DNA of 64,000 bases from Dermatophilaceae bacterium Soc4.6 (GCA_039889245.1 JAZGVH010000002.1:3720001-3784000); one strand, 5' to 3'. Positions 44,529 through 53,796 are shown, numbered from the stretch's first letter. Notes: generated from the sequence alone by a model not told the origin. Translations and numbers: made by a program.

Positions 44529-45686
44529 CTACTCCTGGTCGTCGAAGTACTCGCGACCCTGCGTGGGTCTGAAGGCGGTGCCCCCGTCGGGATTCTTGGG
44601 GTCGATGACCACGAAGGTGTCGTCCTTCCAGTAGTAGGTCTTTCCGGGGTAGGCCGTGCTCGGGCGGGCCTCACCGGTGAGCATCACGTCCTGAACGAGG
44701 TCGGCGAACTGCTGCCGTGTCGTGATCTCGGGAAACTCGCCCTTGTCGATCACGTGCTTGGCCCATGCGTGTCCGTCGGCGATCCGTGTGGCGCTCGCCT
44801 CGGCGATGCGACCCACCACTGCTGGTGCCGCCGTGGGCAGCACGTCTCGGGTGGCCAGGCCTTCTTTGAGGCCTTTGCCGACGAAGGGGACCATGCCGGC
44901 GGCGAGGGTGGTGCCGGCGTCGGTGTGTCGTCCCTCGGTGTAGAGCCAGCTGGCGTTGAGGAGGGTGGCGGTGGCGCCCGCCCAGCCGGGGATGAGGGAG
45001 AAGGCGTCGAGGCCGGCGTGAGCGGCGCCTTCGGCGCCGGGGGGTCGAATCGTGGCCTGCCAGAAGGTGCGGGCGTGCGGGGCGTTGCTGAGTGCTCGGA
45101 CGAGGGCGTCGGCGGCGTCGTCGCCGGCGACCTGGAGGATGGTGCGGGCGCGGGTAAGGGTCTCGATCGCGGCGCGGCGCAGGTGCTCGGCGTCCCAGGC
45201 GGCACTCTGCGTGGTGGGGTCGCGGTCGGCGGTCTGGAGCAGGCTGATCCGTTGGCCGATGCTGGTGGTGGTCTCGGTCTCGGTGGGCACCGGGCTGCCG
45301 CTCAGGGTCGAGGCGATGAGGTGGCAGGTGTGGAGGTAGGCGTCGTAGAGCGCGGCCGCCTCGGCGGCGAGGCGTCGGGCGGGGGTGAAGGCGTCGGCGT
45401 ACCGCGTCAGGGCGTTGGCGGCGGTGTCGAAGGCGGCGGCGGCGGTGGCCCAGCGGGTGGGTTCCTGCCCGAGGCGGGTGTGTGCGGCGTCGGAGGCCTG
45501 ACCGGTCCAGCCGGTGATCTCGACGCGGGCGAGGGTGTGGGCGGTGTCGGTGAGGGTGGTGGCATACGTGGTGAGCGTGTGGGCGAGCTGGTGGGCTTGC
45601 CAGGGATAGCCGGGCACGAGGGCCTCGGGGCCGCCGCCGGTGGCCAGGATCTGCTCGTCGGTGCCGGTGATCACCCCTGTGGTCAT
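44529..45686 (-). CDS. WXG-type polymorphic toxin 2 (BECR-like C-terminus suspected)
   Basis: 385 residues from the ATG at 45686. Residues 1-270 parallel toxin 1 (LVPGYPWQ, WTG turn near 59, HTRLGQEPTRWA, FWQATIRPPGAEGAAHA), ending in a linker MVPFVGKGLKEGL typical of pre-toxin joints. The last 80 residues differ: HAWAKHVIDKGEFPEI, then GKTYYWKDDTFVVIDP and GGTAFRPTQGREYF, a histidine-led alpha/beta layout resembling barnase/EndoU/colicin-type (BECR) RNases. Export through a type VII-like system and RNase action are inference; no ESX core genes lie in this window. Confidence 0.75.
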   Translation of the reverse strand: MTTGVITGTDEQILATGGGPEALVPGYPWQAHQLAHTLTTYATTLTDTAHTLARVEITGWTGQASDAAHTRLGQEPTRWATAAAAFDTAANALTRYADAFTPARRLAAEAAALYDAYLHTCHLIASTLSGSPVPTETETTTSIGQRISLLQTADRDPTTQSAAWDAEHLRRAAIETLTRARTILQVAGDDAADALVRALSNAPHARTFWQATIRPPGAEGAAHAGLDAFSLIPGWAGATATLLNASWLYTEGRHTDAGTTLAAGMVPFVGKGLKEGLATRDVLPTAAPAVVGRIAEASATRIADGHAWAKHVIDKGEFPEITTRQQFADLVQDVMLTGEARPSTAYPGKTYYWKDDTFVVIDPKNPDGGTAFRPTQGREYFDDQE

Positions 45687-45734
45687 GGGGCAAGTCAACC
45701 GAAGTCGCGGCAGTGGTCCCCGACGTTATCCACA
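45687..45734 (-). promoter_or_regulatory. conserved leaderless-type promoter block of toxin 2
   Basis: Coding strand: TGTGGATAA (plus-strand TTATCCACA at 45726-45734), then GGTTGACTTGCC ending just before the ATG at 45686, with TTGACT at -12 to -7 and no ribosome site. The spacing equals that before toxin 1 (47 bp from the outer G to the box end), while the sequence in between differs. Confidence 0.6.
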
Positions 45735-45800
45735 GGGGGGGCCAGCTTCGCGCCGGGCGCCCAGGGCGCGCGACGGCGGGTAGCCTGTCCGCGTGGCCTC

Positions 45801-46310
45801 GTGCTGACCGTCATCGGAGACGACCGACCCGGACTCGTGCGGGCGGTCTCTGCCCCGGTGGAGAGCCACGGAGGCAGCTGGCACCGCAGTCAGCTGGCCC
45901 GGCTGGCGGGCAAGTTCGCCGGCATCGTGCAGGTGAGCGTGCCCGACGACCGGGTCGCCGACCTCGAGCGCGACCTGACCGCTCTCGCGGCCGAGGGTCT
46001 GCAGGTCACCGTGGCCCGGACCGACGAGGAGACCCGCGCCCAGCGCGTGTGGCTGCTCCACCTGATCGGCTCCGACCGGCCCGGCATCGTCGCCGAGGTG
46101 TCTGGTGCGCTGGCTCGCGCAGGGGTCAGCATCGACGAGCTCGAGACGCAGGTGCGCGACGCGCCGATGGCCGGTGGGGTGCTCTTCGAGGCGAGAGCCC
46201 GGCTGTCGGTCTCGCTCGACGTCGACGTCGAGCAGGTGCGCAGCGAGCTCGAGCGGCTGGCCGACGAGCTCCTGGTCGACCTCGATCTCGAGTCGGCGGC
46301 AGCGGGCTGA
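45801..46310 (+). CDS. double ACT-domain protein (GcvR-like)
   Basis: 169 residues from the GTG at 45801. Two ACT domains: VLTVIGDDRPGLVRAVSAPV at 1-20 and VWLLHLIGSDRPGIVAEVSG at about 75-95, both with the DRPG ligand loop. Such proteins bind amino acids and regulate enzymes or, like GcvR, a transcription factor. No partner gene is evident next to it. Some background in front of the GTG is open frame but antisense to toxin 2. Confidence 0.8.
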   Translation: MLTVIGDDRPGLVRAVSAPVESHGGSWHRSQLARLAGKFAGIVQVSVPDDRVADLERDLTALAAEGLQVTVARTDEETRAQRVWLLHLIGSDRPGIVAEVSGALARAGVSIDELETQVRDAPMAGGVLFEARARLSVSLDVDVEQVRSELERLADELLVDLDLESAAAG

Positions 46311-46452
46311 CGCCCGGGATGCCGGCCGACTGACGCAGAGGAGCGAGGTCGTATGGGTCTCGACGGCGATGTATCAGGGGGCTCCCTGTGGGCTCCTCTG
46401 CCGTGACACCCACCGGTGCCACGTCGCGCCACGCCCCTGATCGGAGCACCCC

Positions 46453-47397
46453 ATCACCATCTCGTCCCGCCGTCGCACTCTCGCCGCTACCGGCCTGCTC
46501 GCCACCGCGACCCTCGTGGCTGGCCTGGCCGTGGTGCCCAGTGCCTCCGCTGCCACCAACCCCGGCTCCCTCGGCAAGGGCCTCCCGGCGCTGACCGCGC
46601 CAGCACCGCCTGCGACGGCCAAGACGCCGTCGACGGTGCACGCGCTCGTCACCGCCTACACCAAGGTCTCGTCGGCCTCCTTCACCGATGCAGCCGGCCA
46701 GGAGAGCTTCGCCAGCGTCGCCTGCCCCCCGGGCACGAAGGTGATCGGTGGCGGCGCGGTCGTCGCCGGCTCTTCCCTGAGCGAGAGCATCAACAGCTCG
46801 GCTCCGGCGGTCGACGGCAAGAGCTGGCGCGTCTGGGTCAACAACGCCGGTTCGACCAATGGCACCTTCGTCGTCTTCGCCAACTGCGCTGCGGGCATCG
46901 TTCTCTACACGGTCGTCCCCGGCGCCGCGATCCTCAGCGCGGCGGGCGTCCAGACGGCCGCGTCGGTGACCTGCCCCATCGGCACGGTGGCTCTCGGCGG
47001 CGGCGGAATCGTGGGCTCCAGCTCCACGGCGGCAAACCTCAACAGCAGCATCCCCACATCCACCGGGTGGCGCGTCGACGCGAACAACGCGACCGCAAGC
47101 GACACGACAGTGACGGCCTATATCGTCTGTGGCAAGAAGCCGGGCAAGTACCTCATCGTGGCCGGCACGACCACCCTGCACAACCCCTCGACCCAGGCTT
47201 CGTCGACGGCCACCTGTCCCGCCGGCACCGTGCCCTTCGGCGGTGGCCACTTCTCGGGGTCGCACTCGGTCAAGGTCAACCTCAACTCGACAGGACCGCT
47301 CGGCACGGGCTGGCGCTCCTACCAGAACAACGGCTCGGACGGCCCTGTCGGGGTGAGCGCCTACGTCGTCTGCGGCAAAGCGGCGTCAGCGGCCTGA
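46453..47397 (+). CDS. secreted three-repeat protein with non-canonical start
   Basis: About 314 residues. A signal peptide is clear: SSRRRTLAATGLLATATLVA and then VPSASA before the mature end ATNPG. The frame is closed by a TGA at 46438, and between it and the hydrophobic core only ATC codons (46453, 46459) can start translation, with GGAG at 46443-46446 well placed for the first. The GTG at 46516 would delete most of the signal. The mature part has three units of 70-80 residues, each with CPxGTxxxGGG, then W-R near two asparagines, and a closing cysteine. Function unknown, surface or extracellular. Confidence 0.7.
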   Translation: MTISSRRRTLAATGLLATATLVAGLAVVPSASAATNPGSLGKGLPALTAPAPPATAKTPSTVHALVTAYTKVSSASFTDAAGQESFASVACPPGTKVIGGGAVVAGSSLSESINSSAPAVDGKSWRVWVNNAGSTNGTFVVFANCAAGIVLYTVVPGAAILSAAGVQTAASVTCPIGTVALGGGGIVGSSSTAANLNSSIPTSTGWRVDANNATASDTTVTAYIVCGKKPGKYLIVAGTTTLHNPSTQASSTATCPAGTVPFGGGHFSGSHSVKVNLNSTGPLGTGWRSYQNNGSDGPVGVSAYVVCGKAASAA

Positions 47398-47469
47398 ACG
47401 GTCCTGAGCTGTCCACGAGGGACAGCAAGTACGCATCGAGCGCCAGCGCGCGCATCAGCGGCTGGGCGG

Positions 47470-48468
47470 TCAGGAGGTGGGCGGGTTGGCCGCCCGCCAG
47501 GCGGCCCACACCTCGGGCCGCAGCCGCCCGCGCGCGGGCACCTCGACCCCGGTGCCGCGGGCCCATGCGCGCACCTGCGCGGTCGTCGGCTCACCGTCCC
47601 CCGAAGACGCTACCCGACGCGGCTGAGTGAGCAGGGTCGGCTCGGTGCCACCGACAGCGTGGACGAGGACCTGCTCGGTCTCCCACCAGACCCGCACCGC
47701 GCCGAGGAAGCGGAAGGTCCACTCCTCGGCGAGCTTCCTGTTGTCGCAGAACACGATCGGCACGTTGGGGTAGCGCACCTGCAGCTCGGCGACCGCGTCG
47801 GCCGCCGTCGCCGCCCGCATCCAGGTCTGGGTGAGCAGGGCCGAGTAGCGCTCCTCGACGACCACGGCCGCCCGGGGAAGTGAGGCCAGCTCGCCCATGG
47901 CGAAACCCATGCGTCCGCCCGAGATGGTCGAGACCAGGTCGGTCACCGACTTGCGCTCCACCGAGCCCACGAGCTCGCCGTCGACGACGAGCCCGTAGTC
48001 ACCACAGCGCAACGGGCCCCGCTCCGTGCTCACCTGCTGTCCCGGGAAGCGATACGGGTACTGCTCGTGGCTGTCGACCACGATCTGCAGGTCGGCGAGG
48101 CCGGCCGCGCGTGCGGTCGGCAGGGTCACCCGTGGCTTCGACTGCTTGCGTGTCTTCGGTGACTGCCAGAACACCATCTGCCGACCACGGGCCGTCGTGT
48201 AGACGATCTGAGAGCGGTGCTCGCGCCCGCGGTCGACCACCAGGTCGATGGCGGCACCCCGCCGCTCGCACGAGCGCACGGCGATCCGCTCGACGACTTC
48301 AGGCTCGTCGGGCCACTCCCGCAGGTGGACGGGGTGGCAGTAGAGCGCCTTCTCGCGCGGCCAGGTGCCCGAGGTGCGGAAGACCATCCCGTCACCGAGG
48401 GGCAGGCGCATCAGGAAGCCCAGCGACGACTCGGGGTCGGGGTTCCTGGCGATGAGCAGCTCGCGCAC
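47470..48468 (-). CDS. ERCC4-type nuclease with Lsr2-like C-terminus
   Basis: 332 residues. The central ERCC4 nuclease domain has VVDSHEQYPYRF near 128-140, CGDYGLVVDG, and the catalytic VERKSVTDLVSTI near 168-180 (the ERKxxxD core, with the aspartate of GDY upstream). The last 30 residues, TTAQVRAWARGTGVEVPARG, resemble the AT-rich-DNA-binding end of Lsr2. An XPF-like nuclease tied to a nucleoid-protein DNA-binding tail is an actinobacterial arrangement of unknown role, possibly repair or targeting of foreign DNA. It precedes the DUF3427 helicase region on the same strand. Confidence 0.8.
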   Translation of the reverse strand: MRELLIARNPDPESSLGFLMRLPLGDGMVFRTSGTWPREKALYCHPVHLREWPDEPEVVERIAVRSCERRGAAIDLVVDRGREHRSQIVYTTARGRQMVFWQSPKTRKQSKPRVTLPTARAAGLADLQIVVDSHEQYPYRFPGQQVSTERGPLRCGDYGLVVDGELVGSVERKSVTDLVSTISGGRMGFAMGELASLPRAAVVVEERYSALLTQTWMRAATAADAVAELQVRYPNVPIVFCDNRKLAEEWTFRFLGAVRVWWETEQVLVHAVGGTEPTLLTQPRRVASSGDGEPTTAQVRAWARGTGVEVPARGRLRPEVWAAWRAANPPTS

Positions 48469-48503
48469 CAGCTCATCGTGCCATCGTCAGTCGTCCCGGT
48501 GCG

Positions 48504-51500
48504 TCAGGCGACGACCTTGGCGACCTCGAAGTCCATGACGGGCATGGGCGTATGGAGCCGCCACGTGATGGCGATGGGCCGCTCACCGCGGTGACTGGCG
48601 TAGCTGGCTTCCCCGAGGAAGAGGTAGGGCGCGCCGCCACCGAGCTCGGTGACCTTGCTCGGGCGGGCGAAGAGCAGCACGTGCGAGCCCTGCTCGTCAT
48701 GGTGCAGGTAGCGCTGCCCCGTCGGCGACGCCAGCGTCGTGCCCGACTGCGACTCCCAGTGGAAGAGCTCACGGCTCAGCGCGTAGTCGTGGTACATCGT
48801 CGTCGGCGAGTAGTCGGCCTCCGACTTGTGGAGCGTCACGAAGAAGGCGTCGGCGGCCGCCTCGGGGGAGTACATGACGCCCTCGCGCACGCTGTTGGCC
48901 TTGCGTCCCTCGAGGCTGACGTAGCCGAGCGCCGCCACGATCTCCTCGCGCGTGTAGCGCCCGTGCACGCGCAGCGGTCGCTCCGCCAGCGCACCCTGCA
49001 GGAGGGTGGTCAGTCGCTGCGCCCCGCCGATCCCGAGCCGGATCACCGCCGCAAGGTCCTGCCGCACCGCTTGCTCGTCGCGCAGCGCGGCCAGGCCCGC
49101 GGCATACGAGGTGAAGCCGCCACCGTCGGGCCAGAGCGAGAAGAGCAGCATCCGGCCGTAGGCCTGGAGTGCCGCGGGTGCGTCGTCGTACGACGGGGCG
49201 TCGTCGTCGAGCCAGGTCAGGTAGGCGGCCGCCCGGCCGGGGTCGTCGACGTGAGCGAGAGCGCGAACTCGTCGCAGCAGCAGGGCTTCTCGCCCTCCGC
49301 CTTCAGGCACGACGACCCCGGCCTCACGCCGGAGCCGGGTCCACGACCGGCCGTCGCGCACGACGTCGGCGAGGTCGACCCCCGACTCGTCGAGGAACCG
49401 CCCGAGATCGGTGGTGGGGTGCGCCCTCAGCTCGGCCAGGATGCCTGCCCACCGGGTCGTGACCTGCGATCGGATGTTGGCCAGCACGAGGTCCTGGCTC
49501 GTGCGGTCGAGCACGATCTGGGTCCCCGCCGGCAGGAAGGGAAAGCCGTGCTGCACGTCGCGCTCGAGCTGCTTGCGGGTGCTGCCCGTCATCGCGCGGA
49601 AGCGGCGGTCGAAGCGGAACTCCTGTCGGTGGTGGCCGACGAAGTCGAGCGCCGTCAGCACGGCCTTGCCCTGCGCCCGTCGCAGCCCGCGACCGAGCTG
49701 CTGCAGGAAGATGGTCGAGCTCTCGGTCGGCCGCAGGAAGAGCACCGTGGCGATCGACGGCACGTCGATGCCCTCGTTGAAGACGTCGACGGCCATGATG
49801 GCCTGCAGCCGACCAGACCGCAGATTATCTACGTGTCGTTCCCTCTCGGCCGACGGGGTGTGGCCCGTGATCGTCGCGGAGCGAATCCCGCTCGTGGTGA
49901 AGCGATCCGCCATGAACTGCGCATGCTCGACCGAGACGCAGAAGCAGAGAGCCCTCATCGACTCGAGGTCGGCAACCTTGTCGCGCAACGCCGTCAGCAC
50001 GATGCGCGCGCGCACGTCGTTGCCCGTGTAGACCTGCGACAGCCCGGTGGCGTCGTAGGACCCCGACGACCAGTCGACCCGGCGCAGGTCGGTGCCGTCG
50101 GCAACGGCGAAGTAGTGGAACGGTGTGAGCAGGTCGGCCTTGAGTGCGTCCCACAAGCGCAGCTCGACCGCGACGTGCCCCCCGAAGAGGTCGCGCACGT
50201 CGATGCCGTCACCCCGCTCGGGGGTGGCAGTCAGACCCAGCAGCTCGGTGGGACGCAGGTGCTCGAGGAGGCCGCGGTAGGTGCCGGCCTGCGCGTGGTG
50301 GAACTCGTCGATGACCACGACGTCGAAGGCGTCGGCGGGGATGGAGCCCAGCCCGTAGGCCGACAGCGACTGCACCGACGCGAAGACGTGCTCCCAGCGC
50401 TCGGGTCGCGCGCCGTCGACGTAGAGCTCACCGAAGCCTGCGTCGCCGAGCACCTCTTGGTAGGTGCGCCTCGACTGCGTGAGGATCTCCTTGCGGTGGG
50501 CCACGAAGAGCAGCGGCAGCCGGCGCCCGGCTCGCTCGCACAGGTCGCGGTAGTCGAGCGCCGCGACGACGGTCTTGCCCGTGCCGGTCGCGGCGACGAC
50601 GAGGTTGCGGTGCCGGTCGTGCACGACCCGCTCCACGTCGAGCTGCTCGAGCATCTCGGCCTGGTAGGGGTAGGGACGCACCTGCAGCCCCGACAGGGTC
50701 AGGGGCTTGTCCGCGGCGGTGTGCGCCAGCGCGTCGTCGAGCCGGTCACGGTCACGGTCCGGGTGATAGGTCTCGAAGGTGGGGTCGGCCCAGTAGCTGT
50801 CGAAGGTCGCGCTGAACTTCGCCAGGATCGACGGTGTCGCGATCGCCGACAGCCTCACGTTCCACTCGACCCCGTCGAGCATCGCGGCGCGCGACAGGTT
50901 CGACGACCCGACGTACGCCGTGTCGAAGCCGGTGTCGCGACGGAAGAGCCACGCCTTCGCGTGCAGCCGGGTGCGCTGCGAGTCGTACTGGATCTTGACG
51001 CTCGCCCCCAGCTCGCGCACGAGCCGGTCGAGGGCGACCCGCTCGGTCGCTCCCATGTAGGTCGTGGTGATGATGCGCAGCGGCACCCCCCGCGCGGCCA
51101 GCAGCCGCAGCTCCGGCTCGATGACCCGCAGGCCGTGCCACTTGACGAAGGCGATGATCGCGTCGACGGAGTCGGCGCTCGGCAGCTCGGCACGGATCTC
51201 GGCGCCGACTCCCGGCTCACCCGCGGCGTTGGTCAGCAGCGACGCGTCCGACAGGGGGGTGGCCGGCCGTCGCGTGTCGTAGGCCGCGTGCCCCGGTCTC
51301 GCAGGGAGCGCCGCCGACAGCAGCTGGCTGGCCCGTACGACCGTCTCGTCGTCGGAGTCGACCACCGCGAGCACGCGGTTGACCAGCTCGAGGCGCGCGT
51401 CCGCGCGCCTGCTGGTGGTGAGGGCGCGGCGGACGACGTCGCGCACGTGGCGGGCGAGCACCTCGGGCTGGTCGGCGTCGTCGACGTCACCCCAGGCCGG

Positions 51501-51596
51501 CTCGAGGTCGGCCCGGCCCGAGAGGCGGGTCAGCAGCTCGCGGGTCACGAGGCTCTCGTAGAGCCCCTCGATCATCCCCCGGTCGCGCGACGCCAT
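48504..51596 (-). CDS. PLD-nuclease/SF2 helicase fusion (DUF3427)
   Basis: 1030 residues. Phospholipase-D-type nuclease motif RLHAKAWLFRR with a following GSSNLSRAA near 208-235; SF2 helicase Walker A ATGTGKT near 335; DEFH box VVIDEFHHAQAG near 428; helicase C-terminal motifs including LRPTESSTIFLQQLGRGLRR near 620; DUF3427 at the end (HKSEADYSPTTMYHDYALSR). Such proteins appear in repair and phage-defence contexts; relatives with PLD plus helicase are thought to process branched or foreign DNA. It lies 36 bp upstream of, and in the same direction as, the ERCC4 nuclease gene. Confidence 0.88.
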   Translation of the reverse strand: MASRDRGMIEGLYESLVTRELLTRLSGRADLEPAWGDVDDADQPEVLARHVRDVVRRALTTSRRADARLELVNRVLAVVDSDDETVVRASQLLSAALPARPGHAAYDTRRPATPLSDASLLTNAAGEPGVGAEIRAELPSADSVDAIIAFVKWHGLRVIEPELRLLAARGVPLRIITTTYMGATERVALDRLVRELGASVKIQYDSQRTRLHAKAWLFRRDTGFDTAYVGSSNLSRAAMLDGVEWNVRLSAIATPSILAKFSATFDSYWADPTFETYHPDRDRDRLDDALAHTAADKPLTLSGLQVRPYPYQAEMLEQLDVERVVHDRHRNLVVAATGTGKTVVAALDYRDLCERAGRRLPLLFVAHRKEILTQSRRTYQEVLGDAGFGELYVDGARPERWEHVFASVQSLSAYGLGSIPADAFDVVVIDEFHHAQAGTYRGLLEHLRPTELLGLTATPERGDGIDVRDLFGGHVAVELRLWDALKADLLTPFHYFAVADGTDLRRVDWSSGSYDATGLSQVYTGNDVRARIVLTALRDKVADLESMRALCFCVSVEHAQFMADRFTTSGIRSATITGHTPSAERERHVDNLRSGRLQAIMAVDVFNEGIDVPSIATVLFLRPTESSTIFLQQLGRGLRRAQGKAVLTALDFVGHHRQEFRFDRRFRAMTGSTRKQLERDVQHGFPFLPAGTQIVLDRTSQDLVLANIRSQVTTRWAGILAELRAHPTTDLGRFLDESGVDLADVVRDGRSWTRLRREAGVVVPEGGGREALLLRRVRALAHVDDPGRAAAYLTWLDDDAPSYDDAPAALQAYGRMLLFSLWPDGGGFTSYAAGLAALRDEQAVRQDLAAVIRLGIGGAQRLTTLLQGALAERPLRVHGRYTREEIVAALGYVSLEGRKANSVREGVMYSPEAAADAFFVTLHKSEADYSPTTMYHDYALSRELFHWESQSGTTLASPTGQRYLHHDEQGSHVLLFARPSKVTELGGGAPYLFLGEASYASHRGERPIAITWRLHTPMPVMDFEVAKVVA

Positions 51597-51704
51597 GCCT
51601 GGCAGCTAACCACGCCTGCGCCTGTCGGTGGCCTGTGTCATCGTTGTAACCGGTCACTTCGACCTCGAACTCTTGTGTGCGCGATCAACCGATGGGTAGC
51701 AGCC

Positions 51705-53315
51705 GTGACCACCGACCAGACCTCCACCGACGCTCCGGAGTCGACCACGAGCCACCGCGATCCCAAGTGGTGGACCCTCGTGGCCGTCTGCACCGGCATC
51801 TTCATGCTGCTGCTCGACGTCACGATCGTCAACGTCGCCCTCCCCGACATCCAGAGCGAGCTGAAGGCGTCACTCTCCGACCTGCAGTGGGTCATCGACG
51901 CCTACGCCCTCAGCCTCGCCGCGCTGCTGCTGACGGCCGGGTCGCTCGCCGACCTCTACGGCCGCAGGCGGGTCTTCGCCATCGGCCTGGTGGTCTTCAC
52001 GGTGGGCTCGATCGCATGCGGTGCGGCGCAGAGCGTCTTCCAGCTGCAGATGGCGCGGGCCTTCCAGGGGATCGGCGGGGCAGCGATGTTCGCCACCGGC
52101 CTCGCGCTGCTGGCCAGCGCCTTCCGTGGGAGGGACCGGGGGACGGCGTTCGCGGTCTTCGGTGCCACCACGGGGATCGCGGTCGCGATCGGCCCGGTGC
52201 TGGGCGGGGTGCTGACCAGTGGCCTGTCCTGGCGCTGGATCTTCTTTGTCAACATCCCCATCTGCCTGGTCGCCCTGGTCGTCACCACGGGCCGGGTGGA
52301 GGAGTCGAAGGACCCGCGCGCCGGACGGCCCGACTGGATCGGGTTCGTCACCTTCTCGGTGGCCCTCGGTGCCTTGGTCGTCGGCCTCATCCAGGCGGGT
52401 CAGCGCAGCTGGGGTGACCAGCAGGTCGTCGTGCTCTTCGTCGTGGCCGCCGTACTGCTCGCCGTCTTCGTCGTCAGCCAGGCCCGGCAGGCGCAGCCGA
52501 TGTTCGACCTGTCACTGCTGCGCAAGCCGACCTTCGACGCCGGGCTGGTGGCGTCCTTCGGCATCTCCGCCTCGATCTTCTCGCTGCTGGCCTACCTCGT
52601 GATCTACGTGCAGAACGTGCTCGGCTACTCCGCCGTCGGCGCCGGCGTGCGCCTGCTCTTCCTCTCCGTGGCCTCCTTCTTCACCGCGGCCGTCGCCGGT
52701 CGCCTCACCGAGCGGGTGCCGGTGCGGTGGCTGATCGGCCCCGGCTTCCTGCTGCTGGGCGTGGGGCTCGTGCTGCTGCTCGGCATCCGGGAGGACTCGT
52801 CATGGACCCACCTGATCCCCGGGCTCGTCGTGTGCGGCCTCGCGATCGGCCTGATCAACCCGCCGCTCGCCTCCACCGCGGTCGGGGTGGTGACGGTGGA
52901 GCGCTCGGGCATGGCGAGCGGAGTCAACTCGACCTTCCGGCAGGTGGGTATCGCCACCGGCATCGCGGCGCTGGGCTCGATCTTCAGCCATCAGGTCGCC
53001 GACAGCGCCCGACCCGCGCTGGAGGGCAAGGTGCCGGCGCAGGCCCTCGACGGGCTGACCGCGGCGCTCTCCGGCGGTCAGGTGCAGGCCGCGGCCGAGG
53101 GAGCGCGGTCAGCAGCGACGGCCCAGGGCGGAGCGTCACTCGGGGCCCAGGCGCACGACCTCGTGCAGGCTGTCGGGACGACGGCAGTCGTCGACTCGCT
53201 CAACCACATCATCTTGATCGGCGCGGTGATCGCCTTCGTGTGCGGAGTCGTCAGCCTCGTCTTCATCCGGCAGCAGGACTTCGTGCAGCGTGGGGCCCCG
53301 CCCCAGGCGTCGTAG
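51705..53315 (+). CDS. MFS drug exporter, DHA2 (14-helix) family
   Basis: 536 residues from the GTG at 51705. Motif near the first helix: FMLLLDVTIVNVALPDIQ; then DAYALSLAALLLTAGSLADL and YGRRRVF (motif A); later GVLTSGLSWRWIFFVNIPIC (motif C region of 14-helix exporters). The C-terminus is cytoplasmic and ends FVQRGAPPQAS. EmrB/QacA-like proton-driven export; substrate unknown. The frame is open for 3 kb upstream only as antisense of the helicase gene. Confidence 0.92.
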   Translation: MTTDQTSTDAPESTTSHRDPKWWTLVAVCTGIFMLLLDVTIVNVALPDIQSELKASLSDLQWVIDAYALSLAALLLTAGSLADLYGRRRVFAIGLVVFTVGSIACGAAQSVFQLQMARAFQGIGGAAMFATGLALLASAFRGRDRGTAFAVFGATTGIAVAIGPVLGGVLTSGLSWRWIFFVNIPICLVALVVTTGRVEESKDPRAGRPDWIGFVTFSVALGALVVGLIQAGQRSWGDQQVVVLFVVAAVLLAVFVVSQARQAQPMFDLSLLRKPTFDAGLVASFGISASIFSLLAYLVIYVQNVLGYSAVGAGVRLLFLSVASFFTAAVAGRLTERVPVRWLIGPGFLLLGVGLVLLLGIREDSSWTHLIPGLVVCGLAIGLINPPLASTAVGVVTVERSGMASGVNSTFRQVGIATGIAALGSIFSHQVADSARPALEGKVPAQALDGLTAALSGGQVQAAAEGARSAATAQGGASLGAQAHDLVQAVGTTAVVDSLNHIILIGAVIAFVCGVVSLVFIRQQDFVQRGAPPQAS

Positions 53316-53796
53316 CCCTCTCAGCCGATCGAGACCGGGGTCAGACGGGCCGACCCGGCGACAGCGTCGCGCTGGCGTTGGTCCCGCGACGCGAACTTCC
53401 CGTCGTGTGACCCGAGGCGAGGGGCGTCGCCAGGTGCACGGCGTCAGCACCGCGAACGCAGCTCATGGCTCCGACCAACACCGGACGCACCGACGGGGGA
53501 TCGGGTGACCTGCGGAGACTCGCCTTGCTGGGTGGAGGCCGCTGCCAGTCGGGAAGCCGGGCTTCTCCCTACGACGCCAGCCCGGCCTGACGCGACCAGG
53601 CGAACCCCTGCGCTGCTCGTCGCGGGAGGAAGCGGCTGGGGTCCGCTGGGTCGTCCTCCCGAATCTGAGTGAATCCTGACCAAAAGCTGAACGCTCGAAT
53701 AGGGTTGCAGCACCTGACCTCTTCTGAAGGTCAAGCCAGCGGGGGGGCGCAGGCGCAAGGGTGTCCCCCGAAACCATGAGACGACGGAGACAACGC
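53316..53796. other. gene-free stretch
   Basis: 481 bp without a convincing gene on either strand. A small hairpin, GAAGC (53553-53557) with GCTTC (53561-53565), may end transcription. A less GC-rich part around 53660-53710 probably holds the promoter of the DUF2510 protein gene. Open frames on the minus strand (for example 53444-53848) show no recognisable protein features. Confidence 0.6.

Noticed and set aside
44754-46310. A 518-codon plus-strand frame ending in the ACT protein
   Set aside because: The first two thirds are antisense to toxin 2; the ACT domains begin only at the GTG at 45801.
48552-53315. A 1587-codon open frame on the plus strand running into the MFS exporter
   Set aside because: Its first 1050 codons are antisense to the DUF3427 helicase and show no domain; very high GC removes stop codons. 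Only the part from 51705 is a gene.
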